NCBI GenBank assembly: GCA_013824045.1
Contig: PNND01000431.1
Span: 1 to 25,415 of the forward strand
Direction: 5' to 3'
DNA from: Rhodobacter sp.
GTDB taxonomy: Bacteria; Pseudomonadota; Alphaproteobacteria; Rhodobacterales; Rhodobacteraceae
DNA: 25,415 bases
Shown in pieces: positions 16,699 through 25,415 of the stretch (positions are counted from its first letter, which is position 1; every line of letters begins with the position of its first letter). The position numbers and the translations under genes were made by a program. The notes under the pieces were generated by a model. That model did no database searches. It was given only the letters and a program-made list of their open reading frames with translations, and was not told where the DNA came from.

Positions 16699-16750
16699 TG
16701 CGGGGCCATTTTTTTCAGATTGGCGAAAACGACCCCGCCAGAGGTCAGCC

Positions 16751-18196
16751 ATGAAAGCCTTGATGGTTCAGGGCTGCGGGTCAAACGTAGGCAAGTCGAT
16801 GCTGGTGGCTGGGCTCTGCCGCGCGGCGCGGCGCAGGGGGCTGACGGTCGCGCCGTTCAAGCCGCAAAACATGTCGAACAATGCCGCGGTAACGGCGGAC
16901 GGCGGCGAAATCGGGCGGGCGCAGGCCTTGCAGGCCCTGGCTTGCGGGTTGGAACCGGTGACGGACATGAACCCGGTGCTTCTGAAGCCCGAGTCCGAAG
17001 TTGGCGCGCAGGTGATCGTGCAAGGCAAGCGGCTGACCACAACGCGGGCACGGGATTACGCCGTGTTGAAACCAAAGCTGTTGGGCGCGGTGCTGGAGAG
17101 TTTCCAACGCCTCAGATCCGCGCATGATCTGGTCATCGTCGAGGGCGCGGGCAGTCCGGCCGAAGTGAACCTGCGGGCGGGTGACATTGCCAACATGGGC
17201 TTTGCCCGTGCCGCCGACGTGCCGGTTGTGCTGGCAGGCGACATCGACCGGGGCGGCGTGATTGCCCAGCTGGTGGGCACCAAGGCCGTGATGGATCCCG
17301 CAGATGCCGCGATGGTTGCAGGGTTTCTTGTCAACAAATTTCGCGGCGACCCGCGACTTTTCGATGACGGCTATCGCTACATTGAAAGCCACACCGGATG
17401 GCGCGGGTTCGGGGTTTTGCCCTGGTTCGGGCAGGCGCATCTCTTGCCGGCAGAAGATGCCCTGGACATCGCTTCGGGTCCACGAACGGACGGGATCACC
17501 ATTGCCTGCCTGACGCTGTCACGGATTGCCAATTTCGACGATCTTGATCCTTTGAAGGCCGAACCGGGCGTCAATCTGGTGATGGTGCGCGCGGGCGAGG
17601 CTGTTCCGGGCGATGCGCGGCTGGTCATTCTGCCTGGATCAAAATCAACGCGCGGAGATATGGCCTTTCTGCGCGCCCAAGGGTGGGACATTGACCTTGC
17701 GGCCCATCTGCGGCGGGGCGGGCATGTCTTGGGCATTTGCGGTGGATATCAGATGCTTGGGCATCGCGTGTCAGACCCCGAGGGCATAGAAGGCCCGGCA
17801 GGTGACACGGCGGGGCTGGGGCTTCTTGATGTGGAAACCGTGATGACCCCAATGAAGCGCCTTTCGCGCGTGACCGCCACCCATATTGCCAGCGGTATGC
17901 CGGTTGAAGGTTATGAGATCCACATTGGTCGCAGCGATGGACCCGATTGCAGACGTCCTTTTGCGCTGGTGGACGGCCAGCCCGAAGGTGCGATCCGCGC
18001 CGATGGTCGGGTGACAGGCAGCTACCTGCACGGGCTTTTCCATCAGGACGCCTTTCGGGCGGCTTATCTGGCGGGGCTGGGCATTCACACAGCCCCTCGC
18101 CGGCACGGGGCCGAAATCGAGGCGGTTCTGGATGCGCTGGCCGACCATCTGGAAGCGCATCTTGATGTGCCGGGGCTTCTGGCCTTGGCGCGTTAG
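16751..18196 (+). CDS. cobQ: Adenosylcobyric acid synthase (glutamine-hydrolysing) CobQ
   Basis: CobQ amidates the b, d, e and g carboxyls of adenosylcobyrinic a,c-diamide with ATP and glutamine, giving adenosylcobyric acid. The 481-residue product has the N-terminal ATP-binding domain ([18 protein letters not shown], residues 5-22; [13 protein letters not shown]) and a C-terminal glutamine amidotransferase domain. The nucleophile lies in [12 protein letters not shown] (Cys at about 330) and a downstream histidine in [18 protein letters not shown] lies 7-8 bases before the ATG. The 52-base gap after cobO holds a T7 run but no convincing terminator, so cobO-cobQ are probably co-transcribed. 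Its TAG overlaps the cobC TAA by 4 bases (18193-18196), tail to tail. Confidence 0.96.
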   Translation: MKALMVQGCGSNVGKSMLVAGLCRAARRRGLTVAPFKPQNMSNNAAVTADGGEIGRAQALQALACGLEPVTDMNPVLLKPESEVGAQVIVQGKRLTTTRARDYAVLKPKLLGAVLESFQRLRSAHDLVIVEGAGSPAEVNLRAGDIANMGFARAADVPVVLAGDIDRGGVIAQLVGTKAVMDPADAAMVAGFLVNKFRGDPRLFDDGYRYIESHTGWRGFGVLPWFGQAHLLPAEDALDIASGPRTDGITIACLTLSRIANFDDLDPLKAEPGVNLVMVRAGEAVPGDARLVILPGSKSTRGDMAFLRAQGWDIDLAAHLRRGGHVLGICGGYQMLGHRVSDPEGIEGPAGDTAGLGLLDVETVMTPMKRLSRVTATHIASGMPVEGYEIHIGRSDGPDCRRPFALVDGQPEGAIRADGRVTGSYLHGLFHQDAFRAAYLAGLGIHTAPRRHGAEIEAVLDALADHLEAHLDVPGLLALAR

Positions 18197-19169
18197 GGGC
18201 GCAAGGCGTTCTCCAACCTCTGCCATTCGGCCTCGGGACCCGGCAAGCCAAGCCGCAGAAGCGTTTCCGACCAGGGGAAAATCCGGCTCCAGATCTTGTG
18301 GTGGGCAAGCTTGTCTTGCGCCGCCTTGGCGTTGCCTGTTTCGTAAAGTCGGAACAACTCTGTCCCGCCCGCCAACCGCCACCCCGCGCTCAGCGCCAAA
18401 ACGTCGGCGCGGGCCGCGTCAGCCGCCAGCTGGGCACGCATGGCATCGGCCCATGCATGATCGGCCAAGGCTTTGGTGCCGATTTCAAGGGCGGGGCCAG
18501 AGGTTGGCCAAGGCCCGCTCATCTGCGTCAAAGCGGCGATCTCCTCGGCGGTGCCGAAGGCAAAGCCCAATCGCAGCCCGGCCAGCCCGTAAAACTTGCC
18601 GAAAGAGCGCAGGACCAACAGGCCAGCGCGCCCTGCATGAGGCAAAAGCGACAGCGCAGGTGTCACGTCGCCAAAGCTTTCATCGACGACCAACAGACCG
18701 ACTTGCCCAACCAGCACCAGAAGGGTTTCGGGCGAAAACTGGCGGCCATCGGGGTTGTTGGGGTTGACGACAACGGCCAGATCCGCGCCCTGCAGCCCGG
18801 CCAGATCCGGGACAGTCTTGGTCTGCCAGCCTTCTGCCTCAAGGCAGGCCGCATGTTCGTTATAGGTCGGACCAAGCACCGCAGCGCGGCCAATCGGGCG
18901 CAGGCGCGGCACCAGTTGGATCGCGGCTTGCGCCCCGCCAAGCGCGACGCCAGCGGAACCGGGATTTGCGCCCCATGCCGCGGACGCCCGGGCGACCAGA
19001 CCAGCCTGTGCCGCCTTGGTCGGCAAGTTGCACCACGCGCCAGCGGACAGGGCAGGCACGGGCCAGGGGCGTCGGTTGATGCCGGTGGAAAGGTCTATCC
19101 AATCCCCCTGCCCGTAAACCTTTGTCGCCTGATCGAGATTCCCACCGTGATCGCGCATTTCGTTCCCCG

Positions 19170-19173
<4 letters not shown>
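18193..19173 (-). CDS. cobC: L-threonine-O-3-phosphate decarboxylase CobC (CobD of enterics)
   Basis: This PLP-dependent fold-type I aminotransferase-like enzyme makes (R)-1-amino-2-propanol O-phosphate, the linker between corrin ring and nucleotide. The 326-residue protein shows NPNNPDG at 137-143, VVDESF at 162-167 and the PLP lysine K193 in [15 protein letters not shown]. The N-terminal HGGNLDQA and DLSTGINR stretches are typical of the CobC/CobD group and separate it from histidinol-phosphate aminotransferase. The ATG at 19173 overlaps the bluE stop (ATGA); an internal ATG at 19158 is possible. It follows the threonine kinase gene, so the substrate maker and user are translationally coupled. 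Note the name clash: Salmonella CobC is an unrelated phosphatase. Confidence 0.92.
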
Positions 19174-20867
<1,694 letters not shown>

Positions 20868-20874
20868 CATGCCC

Positions 20875-20887
20875 GCATAGACTATGC
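20875..20887. repeat. 13-bp palindrome spanning the cbiO stop codon
   Basis: GCATAG-A-CTATGC is a perfect inverted repeat around one central base. It includes the cbiO stop (TAG on the minus strand, 20884-20882) and ends 7 bases before the bluB riboswitch. It could be an operator, a processing hairpin between the two gene groups, or chance. Confidence 0.45.
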
Positions 20888-21760
20888 TTGTGCGGCGGGC
20901 AACAGGTTGGGCCCATCGTTCGCCATGCCGGTCGGGTCTAGCAGGGCAAGCAATGCGTCCACGTTGCGCGGCATCGCGCAACCGCGAGGGCACAGGCCGC
21001 GGGCCTGAGCTGCGCGCCACACTTCGACCAGAACCGAAGGGCGCAATCCCGCCCGCGCCAGCAACTCAGGGTCAGACAGCATCACATCTGCCGGGCCCTG
21101 AGCCAAGACTGAGCCGTCGCGGAACAGCGCCACATCGTCGGCTAGCGATTGGGCAAGCTCGATGTCATGGGTTGAAAACACCAGCGTCATGCCGCGCTGG
21201 CCAAGCAGCTGCAACACGGCGATCAGTTGATCTGCGCCTTCGCGGTCCAGCCCCGCAGTCGGCTCATCCAGCAAGAGAACCTCCGGCTCCATCGCCAAGG
21301 CGCCCGCTATTGCCACCCGCTTTTTCTGCCCACCGGAAAGCAGATGCGGCGAACGCGTCGCCAGATCGGCGATGCCCATGGCCTTTAGCGCGTTTTCAAC
21401 CCGAGAGCCGACTGTTGCGGGGCTTAAGCCTTGATTGAGCGGACCGAAAGACACATCCTCGGCCACGCTTGTGGCAAAGATCTGGTCGTCGGGGTCTTGC
21501 AGCACAAGGGCGACGCGGCTGCGCCAGTGGTTCAGGCCGCGCCGCGAGTAGTCTGCGCTTTGACCCGCAAGAAGCACTGTCCCCCTTTGCGGACGAAGCA
21601 AACCGTTCAGGTGCAGGAAGAGCGTCGATTTGCCCGCGCCGTTTGGCCCCAGGATGGCCAGCTTCCGCCCCGCGCTGATGGTCAGCGACAGGTCGTTCAG
21701 AGCTGGGCTTTCCCCCGCGTAGGCAAAGACCAGCTGATGTGCCGAAAGAATGGGGGTCAC
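20882..21760 (-). CDS. cbiO: Cobalt ECF transporter ATPase CbiO
   Basis: CbiO is the cytoplasmic ABC ATPase that powers cobalt import by CbiMNQ. The 292-residue protein has Walker A GPNGAGKST (38-46), Q-loop LQDPDDQ (Q88), signature LSGGQKKR (141-148), Walker B VLLLDEP (161-167) and switch histidine H198 in FSTHDIEL. The start codon is GTG at 21760, overlapping the cbiQ stop as GTGA. The C-terminal 60 residues extend past the ABC core and are typical of CbiO/EcfA proteins. The context directly after cbiM-N-Q and behind a B12 riboswitch fixes the substrate as cobalt. Confidence 0.94.
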   Translation of the reverse strand: MTPILSAHQLVFAYAGESPALNDLSLTISAGRKLAILGPNGAGKSTLFLHLNGLLRPQRGTVLLAGQSADYSRRGLNHWRSRVALVLQDPDDQIFATSVAEDVSFGPLNQGLSPATVGSRVENALKAMGIADLATRSPHLLSGGQKKRVAIAGALAMEPEVLLLDEPTAGLDREGADQLIAVLQLLGQRGMTLVFSTHDIELAQSLADDVALFRDGSVLAQGPADVMLSDPELLARAGLRPSVLVEVWRAAQARGLCPRGCAMPRNVDALLALLDPTGMANDGPNLLPAAQA

Positions 21761-22491
21761 AGCATCGACCCCGCCACTGCCACAACCACAAGGGTCAGCA
21801 CCACAAGCGCCAGCATTCCGTTGCAGACCGGAACCTGCCTTGTCAGCACCCGCATCTCGCCCTGCCAGCCCCGCGCCGCAAGTCCGGCCTCCGTCCGCTG
21901 CGCCCGCGCCAAAGCGCGCGGCAACAGGTTGGCGATCACCATGGCCGTTGACCGAAGCCAGCGTCGACGGCTGGAATGGCCAAGCCGCGCCCGTTGTGCC
22001 GCTGTCATCGCGGCCGCCTCATCGGTGATAAGGAAGACAAAACGATAGGTTAGAAGCGCCAATTCAACCAATTCCAGCGGCACCTTAAGCCGCCGGAGAC
22101 CACCAAAGATATCTGCCGTGGGTGTGGTCATGGCAATGAACAGCAGACAGAAGGTTGCAGCCATTGCGCGGGCCACCAATCCGGCGGCCTGCACCGCGCC
22201 TTCGGGCGCAAAGGCCAGACCATTTGGTCCCACCGTAACCACCAGCATCAATGTCCCGGACATCAGAAACCCAAAGGGCAGCGCTGCCGTGGCCAGCCAC
22301 AACCGCACCGGCACGCGCGCGCCAAGGAAGGTAAAGCCCAGAACAGCCAACGTCACCAGAACCGCACCCGGCCAAGGCGGCAAGATCAGTGCCAGGGTCA
22401 GGAAGCCAAAGCCTATCAGAGCTTTTTCCTCAAGCGCCCGGTGGCGCCAGCGGTTCTGGCTTGCGGCCCGGTCAAGCGTTCCGATCGCCAT
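21757..22491 (-). CDS. cbiQ: Cobalt ECF transporter transmembrane protein CbiQ
   Basis: CbiQ is the energy-coupling membrane subunit (T component). I start it at the ATG at 22491, one base after the cbiN stop, giving 244 residues; the frame is open upstream, but that part is inside cbiN. Hydrophobic stretches are visible at about 25-60 (LIGFGFLTLALILPPWPGAV and the following segment), about 68-85, about 100-125 and at the C-terminus (LALVVLTLVVVAVAGSML). The basic cytoplasmic region contains GLAARGW, matching the conserved A-x-x-x-R-G type coupling motif that contacts CbiO. The stop overlaps the cbiO GTG. The overall call is secure from topology plus neighbours. Confidence 0.92.
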   Translation of the reverse strand: MAIGTLDRAASQNRWRHRALEEKALIGFGFLTLALILPPWPGAVLVTLAVLGFTFLGARVPVRLWLATAALPFGFLMSGTLMLVVTVGPNGLAFAPEGAVQAAGLVARAMAATFCLLFIAMTTPTADIFGGLRRLKVPLELVELALLTYRFVFLITDEAAAMTAAQRARLGHSSRRRWLRSTAMVIANLLPRALARAQRTEAGLAARGWQGEMRVLTRQVPVCNGMLALVVLTLVVVAVAGSML

Positions 22492-22492
22492 G

Positions 22493-22792
22493 TCAGGCCT
22501 GCGGCGGCGTATCGCCGTCTTTGAGGTCCTTTGATCGACCGCGCTCATGGGCCCGACCAATGGCATAGCCGACAACCAAGGCACCGAGTGCAGCCTGAAG
22601 CGAAAAGAACATGCCTTCGATCTCGCCGCTGGGGGGCGTCCAGATCGGGTCAAACCACGTGGCAAACCCTTCGGTCTGTTCAACCAGCGCGGCGGCCGCA
22701 CCATCCGCGCCGCCGAACTCGCCGCCCATCAGAAGCGGTGCGATGACCAGCAGGGCTACGGCAAGCAGCATCCAGTATGAGCGTTTTGACAT
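22493..22792 (-). CDS. cbiN: Cobalt transport accessory protein CbiN
   Basis: This small membrane protein of 99 residues is needed with CbiM for cobalt uptake. Two membrane helices are visible, about residues 7-23 (WMLLAVALLVIAPLLMG) and about 63-80 (MFFSLQAALGALVVGYAIGR). They flank an extracytoplasmic loop with WFDPIWTPPSGEIE, a CbiN hallmark. Start choice: ATG at 22792 shares a base with the cbiM stop (TGATG); a GTG one codon upstream at 22795 (GTGA overlap) is just as possible. The C-terminal tail is short and charged. Confidence 0.92.
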   Translation of the reverse strand: MSKRSYWMLLAVALLVIAPLLMGGEFGGADGAAAALVEQTEGFATWFDPIWTPPSGEIEGMFFSLQAALGALVVGYAIGRAHERGRSKDLKDGDTPPQA

Positions 22793-23460
22793 CACTTGCC
22801 CTCGCCTGCCAAAGTGGCCACGCGGTCTTCATCCCGGATCTTGCCCGACAAGGCCTCCATCACGACGACGGTCAAAAGCCCCTCGGCAATGGCAAGCGGC
22901 AGCTGCGTGATGGCAAAGATGCCGGCGAACTTTGCGGCCGCGCCGACAAACCCGGACACCGGGTCAGGGTAGGCCAGCGCCAGTTGCAGCGACGTGAAAA
23001 CATAAGTCGCCAGATCCCCAAGGCTTGCCGCCAGAAACACCGCGACCGCAAAGGGCATGCCAAGCCTTCCGGCCAGCTTCCAGATGCCAAAAGCCACCCA
23101 AGGCCCCACGATCGCCATGGAAAACGTATTTGCGCCCAGCGTCGTGATCCCGCCATGTGCCAAAAGCAGCGCCTGAAACAACAGCACAATCAGTCCAAGC
23201 ACCGCCATCACCGATGGACCAAAGACAATGGCACCCAGCCCGGTTCCGGTGGGGTGCGAACAAGACCCCGTGACCGACGGAATTTTCAGCGCCGAAAGTA
23301 CAAAGGCAAAAGCACCGGAGGCCGCCAGCGTTAGCCTCGCCTCGGGCTTTTCGCGGATGATCCCGCGAATGCGCGCCGTTCCTGCCAGCACAAACGGGGC
23401 CGCAGCGATTGTCCAACCCAAGGCATGGGATGCGGGCAAATAGCCTTCCATGATGTGCAT
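22792..23460 (-). CDS. cbiM: Cobalt ECF transporter substrate-binding protein CbiM
   Basis: CbiM is the S component that binds Co(II). With the ATG at 23460 it has 222 residues and begins [16 protein letters not shown], the invariant CbiM/NikM start in which the N-terminal amine and His2 ligate the metal. AAGGA lies 6 bases upstream; the open frame further upstream (to 23535) reaches almost to the riboswitch and is rejected. [20 protein letters not shown] and [18 protein letters not shown] carry further conserved metal-site residues. Several membrane helices are evident. First gene of cbiMNQO, behind its own cobalamin riboswitch. Nickel transport (NikM) is disfavoured by the B12 setting. Confidence 0.95.
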   Translation of the reverse strand: MHIMEGYLPASHALGWTIAAAPFVLAGTARIRGIIREKPEARLTLAASGAFAFVLSALKIPSVTGSCSHPTGTGLGAIVFGPSVMAVLGLIVLLFQALLLAHGGITTLGANTFSMAIVGPWVAFGIWKLAGRLGMPFAVAVFLAASLGDLATYVFTSLQLALAYPDPVSGFVGAAAKFAGIFAITQLPLAIAEGLLTVVVMEALSGKIRDEDRVATLAGEGK

Positions 23461-23541
23461 GACTTGTCCTTCCACATAGAACGCGCTGCTATCGAATGAT
23501 CCGAAAGACACCCCGCTTCGGACGGCTTGCAGCACAAGAGC

Positions 23542-23737
23542 GATGGCAGGTCTCCTGACTCGCGGGTCGTTGCACCTCGGTCGCCTTCCCGGCCTTTTCC
23601 CCCTGTGGAAAAGGGGATGACCAGTGGCATCTGACCGAGGACTCGCCGCTCACAGTTGCGGGGGCAGCCACGGATTCGGCCCCTGATGGGTAATCCTCAC
23701 CGTGTTCCCTTTTCATCCCTTGGCTTTGGGAACCATC
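23542..23737 (-). promoter_or_regulatory. Cobalamin riboswitch upstream of cbiMNQO
   Basis: The most canonical of the three. The minus strand reads GGTTCCC, then AAAAGGGAACACGGTG, then GCTGCCCCCGCAACTGTGAG, then GCCACTGG, GGGAAGGC and the B12 box GAGTCAGGAGACCTGCC (23561-23545). P1 is GATGG/CCATC (23737-23733 with 23546-23542). An 81-base leader follows before cbiM and contains a TCCGAA/TTCGGA hairpin that may act as the expression platform. Confidence 0.95.
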
Positions 23738-23742
23738 ACGCG

Positions 23743-23772
23743 CAGATAAACGGGCGTGGCGGGCGATGTCAA
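23743..23772 (-). promoter_or_regulatory. Candidate promoter of the cbiM riboswitch transcript
   Basis: On the minus strand a perfect TTGACA (23772-23767) is followed, after 18 bases, by TATCTG (23748-23743). A start about 7 bases on (near 23736) would fall at the 5' end of the aptamer. TTGACATCGCCCG resembles TTGACAACGCCTG before the first riboswitch. The hexamer and spacing are seen; activity is inferred. Confidence 0.5.
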
Positions 23773-24124
23773 TGATAAGCCTTATGTGTAGAAACGCGTC
23801 AAAGATGCTTCCTGAAGCGCCGGTCCTTAAATCTATCCTTGGTCACGCTGCGACGTCGATCAGAAAGATGGGCCTTCGTTCGCAGCATTTCTTGGCCATA
23901 GCCTGCCGCGGCACAAAATAAATCTACATGGCTTCATCGCACCTGCCCGAGTGATCGGACCTCTTGGAAACCCTGCCGGTAGTTGCTGTAAGACAATAGA
24001 CCTCTTCGGATTGACCTAACTCGAGGTCGTGTCTCACCGAGATCAGCACTGCCAGAAATGTTCGTCGGCTTTGGGCCGTTTGCGATTTGATTGTCTGGGC
24101 TTCAACGACGACATTGTAAGCATG
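23773..24124. other. Intergenic stretch with no recognisable gene
   Basis: About 350 bases of lower GC than the cob cluster. I see no coding frame with family features and no tRNA-like or repeat structure. A 45-codon minus-strand frame ending in a TGA at 23801-23799 has a basic C-terminus (TKDRFKDRRFRKHL) and could be a gene remnant, but it is too short to support. Confidence 0.5.
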
Positions 24125-24675
24125 CTAAGAGAACTGGACTTCGTAGCTCCAAGCTTCATCCGGTGTATGCGCTCCCGCAATAAAGTGGAGCAGCCGGTGC
24201 CCTGCTTCGAGAAACTCCCGAGTTCGGTCCTGTGTGAAAGGTGGCGGGAGCTGAGCCTTGTTTCCGTGTGCAACGTTGTTCCGTAACTGTGCGTAGCTGC
24301 GCCCCAACAAAACCTGCCAAGATGAAACTTCGATTTGACACTGTCCCATTTCAACCCACCTCAATATTTGGCCACCAGACGTTGAGGGGTCGTTTCTTTG
24401 AAAAACTGAAAGCCCGATCCTGCAAAATCAAACTCTTTGAAAGGAAACTTGCATTCCAATGATTTACCGATCCGGTCCCAGTTGACGCCCCTAACCACAC
24501 GCGTCCCTCCTTCCAAGTGAGCAAAATCATGGTTGAGATTGACCAAAAAGAACTCGAGCTTGGCAGCCAAAAGCATGAATCTTGAGATTTCTAAGTCCAA
24601 GCCAGCCTCCCGCACGTTCTCAGATGCTGCGTTGCAGCATTTGCATCCCGTGTCGAGCTCCGGAATGGGATGCAA
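24125..24675 (-). pseudogene. Frameshifted HEPN-like protein remnant downstream of the coupling protein
   Basis: Two minus-strand frames read as one protein broken by a one-base shift near 24361-24366. The first part (open from a TTG at 24675; a later ATG at 24576) contains FFLVNLNHDFAHLEGGTR and FDFAGSGFQFFKETTPQRLV, and ends at the TGA at 24363-24361. The second part (24364-24125) continues with SWQVLLGRSYAQLRNNVAHG and then PPPFTQDRTREFLEAGHRLL. The RNNVAHG segment is a HEPN-type R-x4-H motif, found in many nucleic-acid-acting or toxin-like proteins. The two parts look like adjacent pieces of one domain, since each is incomplete alone. No good ribosome site is seen before the ATG. GC is lower than in the flanks. 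A sequencing error, a true pseudogene or coupled translation (the second frame starts with TTG in the TTGA overlap) remain open. The exact HEPN subfamily is not assigned. Confidence 0.5.
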
Positions 24676-24677
24676 AT
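24624..24677. repeat. Two adjacent perfect inverted repeats after the coupling-protein gene
   Basis: ATGCTGC-3-GCAGCAT (24624-24640) is directly followed, with a two-base overlap, by an 11-bp stem ATTTGCATCCC/GGGATGCAAAT (24639-24649 with 24667-24677, 17-base loop). They begin 13 bases after the minus-strand stop at 24691. Without a U run they are not a classical intrinsic terminator, though they may slow or protect transcripts. Confidence 0.6.
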
Positions 24678-24690
24678 CCCGGCGACATCG

Positions 24691-25415
24691 TCAAAGTTCC
24701 AAGCCTGCGAGGCTCTGGGAAAACTTACTTAACTTAGAAACCGCGATCATGGTCGGTGGTCTCAAGGCTGCGAGATCAACCTCGGGCCCTGCGACGGCTT
24801 CGGCCTGTTCCACCGTGACGAGTACCTCAGCATCGGCTGCTGGCAGTTTGACCTCTCGCACGATCTCCTCTCGCGCCACAATCTCGGCCGCCAGTTTCGG
24901 CTCCGGCTCCACCGGGGCTTCAGCCTTTGCCTTCTCCGGCCGCACAAAATCCACCACCATCCTTTCGGCCAAACGCCGTTCAAGCGCCTCCATCCGTTGG
25001 GTCAGGACCTGCACGGCCGCAGCTTCCTTGGGCGGAAAGGGTAGGGCACCCTTCTGGGCATCAAACAGTTTCTTGAACGTCTGGTCCTGGAAATAGACAA
25101 TCCGATGGACCAACAGCGGATTCTGCCGTTCAGGGATGAGGATGGCTTGATCGGGATTCAGCCGCCGCACCTCGTCGGGGGTCAGAAGTGGCCGCTCTTC
25201 CATCCGGCGGCTGACCGAACGCCTCTGCATGAAATCCCGATCCCTCGAAACGCTATCCGACACCGAAAGCTTGGTCGTCTTGCCCAAGGCGTCCGAAATC
25301 TCCCCCGCCGTTTTCTTGTCGTTGGCGGCCAGGTAGAGCTTCATGCCGGCCGCAGACTCGAGCGACAGGCGGACGTTTTCGCCATAGATGTTGTCGAGGC
25401 CAGGGATAGACTGGG
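24691..25415 (-). CDS. VirD4/TraG-type conjugal coupling protein, C-terminal part
   Basis: The frame is open to the right edge, so only the C-terminal 240 or so residues are seen; the Walker motifs lie outside. Codons from the edge read QSIPGLDNIYGENVRLSLES and run into MKLYLAANDKKTAGEISDAL, the conserved end of the VirD4/TraG ATPase domain. RPLLTPDEVRRL and ILIPERQNPLLVHRIVYF, also typical of the family, follow. The tail (about the last 110 residues) is rich in Ala, Glu and Pro and is likely a flexible, cargo-contacting extension. The TGA is at 24693-24691. Coupling proteins bring the relaxase-DNA complex to a type IV secretion channel, matching the relaxase at the left edge; the two genes point at each other across the cob cluster. 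Confidence 0.9.
   Translation of the reverse strand, partial: QSIPGLDNIYGENVRLSLESAAGMKLYLAANDKKTAGEISDALGKTTKLSVSDSVSRDRDFMQRRSVSRRMEERPLLTPDEVRRLNPDQAILIPERQNPLLVHRIVYFQDQTFKKLFDAQKGALPFPPKEAAAVQVLTQRMEALERRLAERMVVDFVRPEKAKAEAPVEPEPKLAAEIVAREEIVREVKLPAADAEVLVTVEQAEAVAGPEVDLAALRPPTMIAVSKLSKFSQSLAGLEL

Noticed and set aside
16699..16750. T7 run and GCGGGG/CCCCGC repeat between cobO and cobQ as an intrinsic terminator
   Set aside because: The T run lies inside the loop and not after the stem, and the two genes are functionally linked and closely spaced.
22492..22704. 71-residue N-terminal extension of cbiQ
   Set aside because: It lies inside cbiN, is arginine/proline-rich shadow sequence, and the ATG at 22491 directly follows the cbiN stop.
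24029..24286. 85-residue + strand frame and 103-residue minus frame (24043-24354) as genes
   Set aside because: They have no recognisable features and overlap the HEPN-like frame, which has the more protein-like sequence.

Overview
The window looks like part of a plasmid or other mobilisable replicon of an alphaproteobacterium, most likely Rhodobacteraceae. The reasons are the high GC, the gene set and order (a DUF1636 protein next to cobW, a bluB-bluE-cobC block, cbiMNQO, oxygen-dependent cob genes), and the VirD2-type relaxase and VirD4/TraG-type coupling protein at the two edges. The organism assignment is inference; no rRNA or replication gene is present.

Layout. Left edge (1-1619, + strand): a relaxase gene whose start lies outside the window. 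Positions 1805-15682 (- strand) hold a 13-gene corrinoid operon in transcription order DUF1636-cobW-cobN-cobG-cobH-cobI-cobJ-cobL-cobE-cobM-cobB-cobA-cobF, headed by a cobalamin riboswitch (15782-15995). A single + strand gene, cobK, is embedded in it between cobJ and cobL. Most junctions in this operon are 4-base ATGA/GTGA stop-start overlaps. Positions 16048-18196 (+ strand) hold cobO-cobQ, divergent from the big operon. Positions 18193-23460 (- strand) hold cbiM-cbiN-cbiQ-cbiO (ECF cobalt importer), then bluB-bluE-cobC. One cobalamin riboswitch precedes cbiM (23542-23737) and another sits between cbiO and bluB (20713-20867). Positions 23773-24124 hold no recognisable gene. Positions 24125-24675 hold a frameshifted HEPN-like remnant. 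Right edge (24691-25415, - strand): the C-terminal part of a VirD4/TraG coupling protein.

How it works together. CbiMNQO imports cobalt. CobA converts uroporphyrinogen III to precorrin-2. CobI, CobG, CobJ, CobM, CobF, CobK, CobL and CobH build hydrogenobyrinic acid, CobB amidates it, and CobN (with CobW as a likely metal or assembly GTPase) is the large cobaltochelatase subunit. CobO adenosylates and CobQ completes amidation to cobyric acid. BluE and CobC make the aminopropanol-phosphate linker from threonine, and BluB makes the lower ligand dimethylbenzimidazole. Genes for CobS/CobT (chelatase partners), CobD, CobP, CobU, CobV and the cobalt reductase are not in the window, so the element is a near-complete but not self-sufficient B12 cassette unless those genes lie beyond the edges.

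The pathway itself is known. The points of most interest are its location between two conjugation genes, three B12 riboswitches of which one lies in series inside a gene string, the cobL/cobK start-codon overlap with cobK antisense to the operon, and several unexplained palindromes at the junctions. I did not find a convincing undescribed system.
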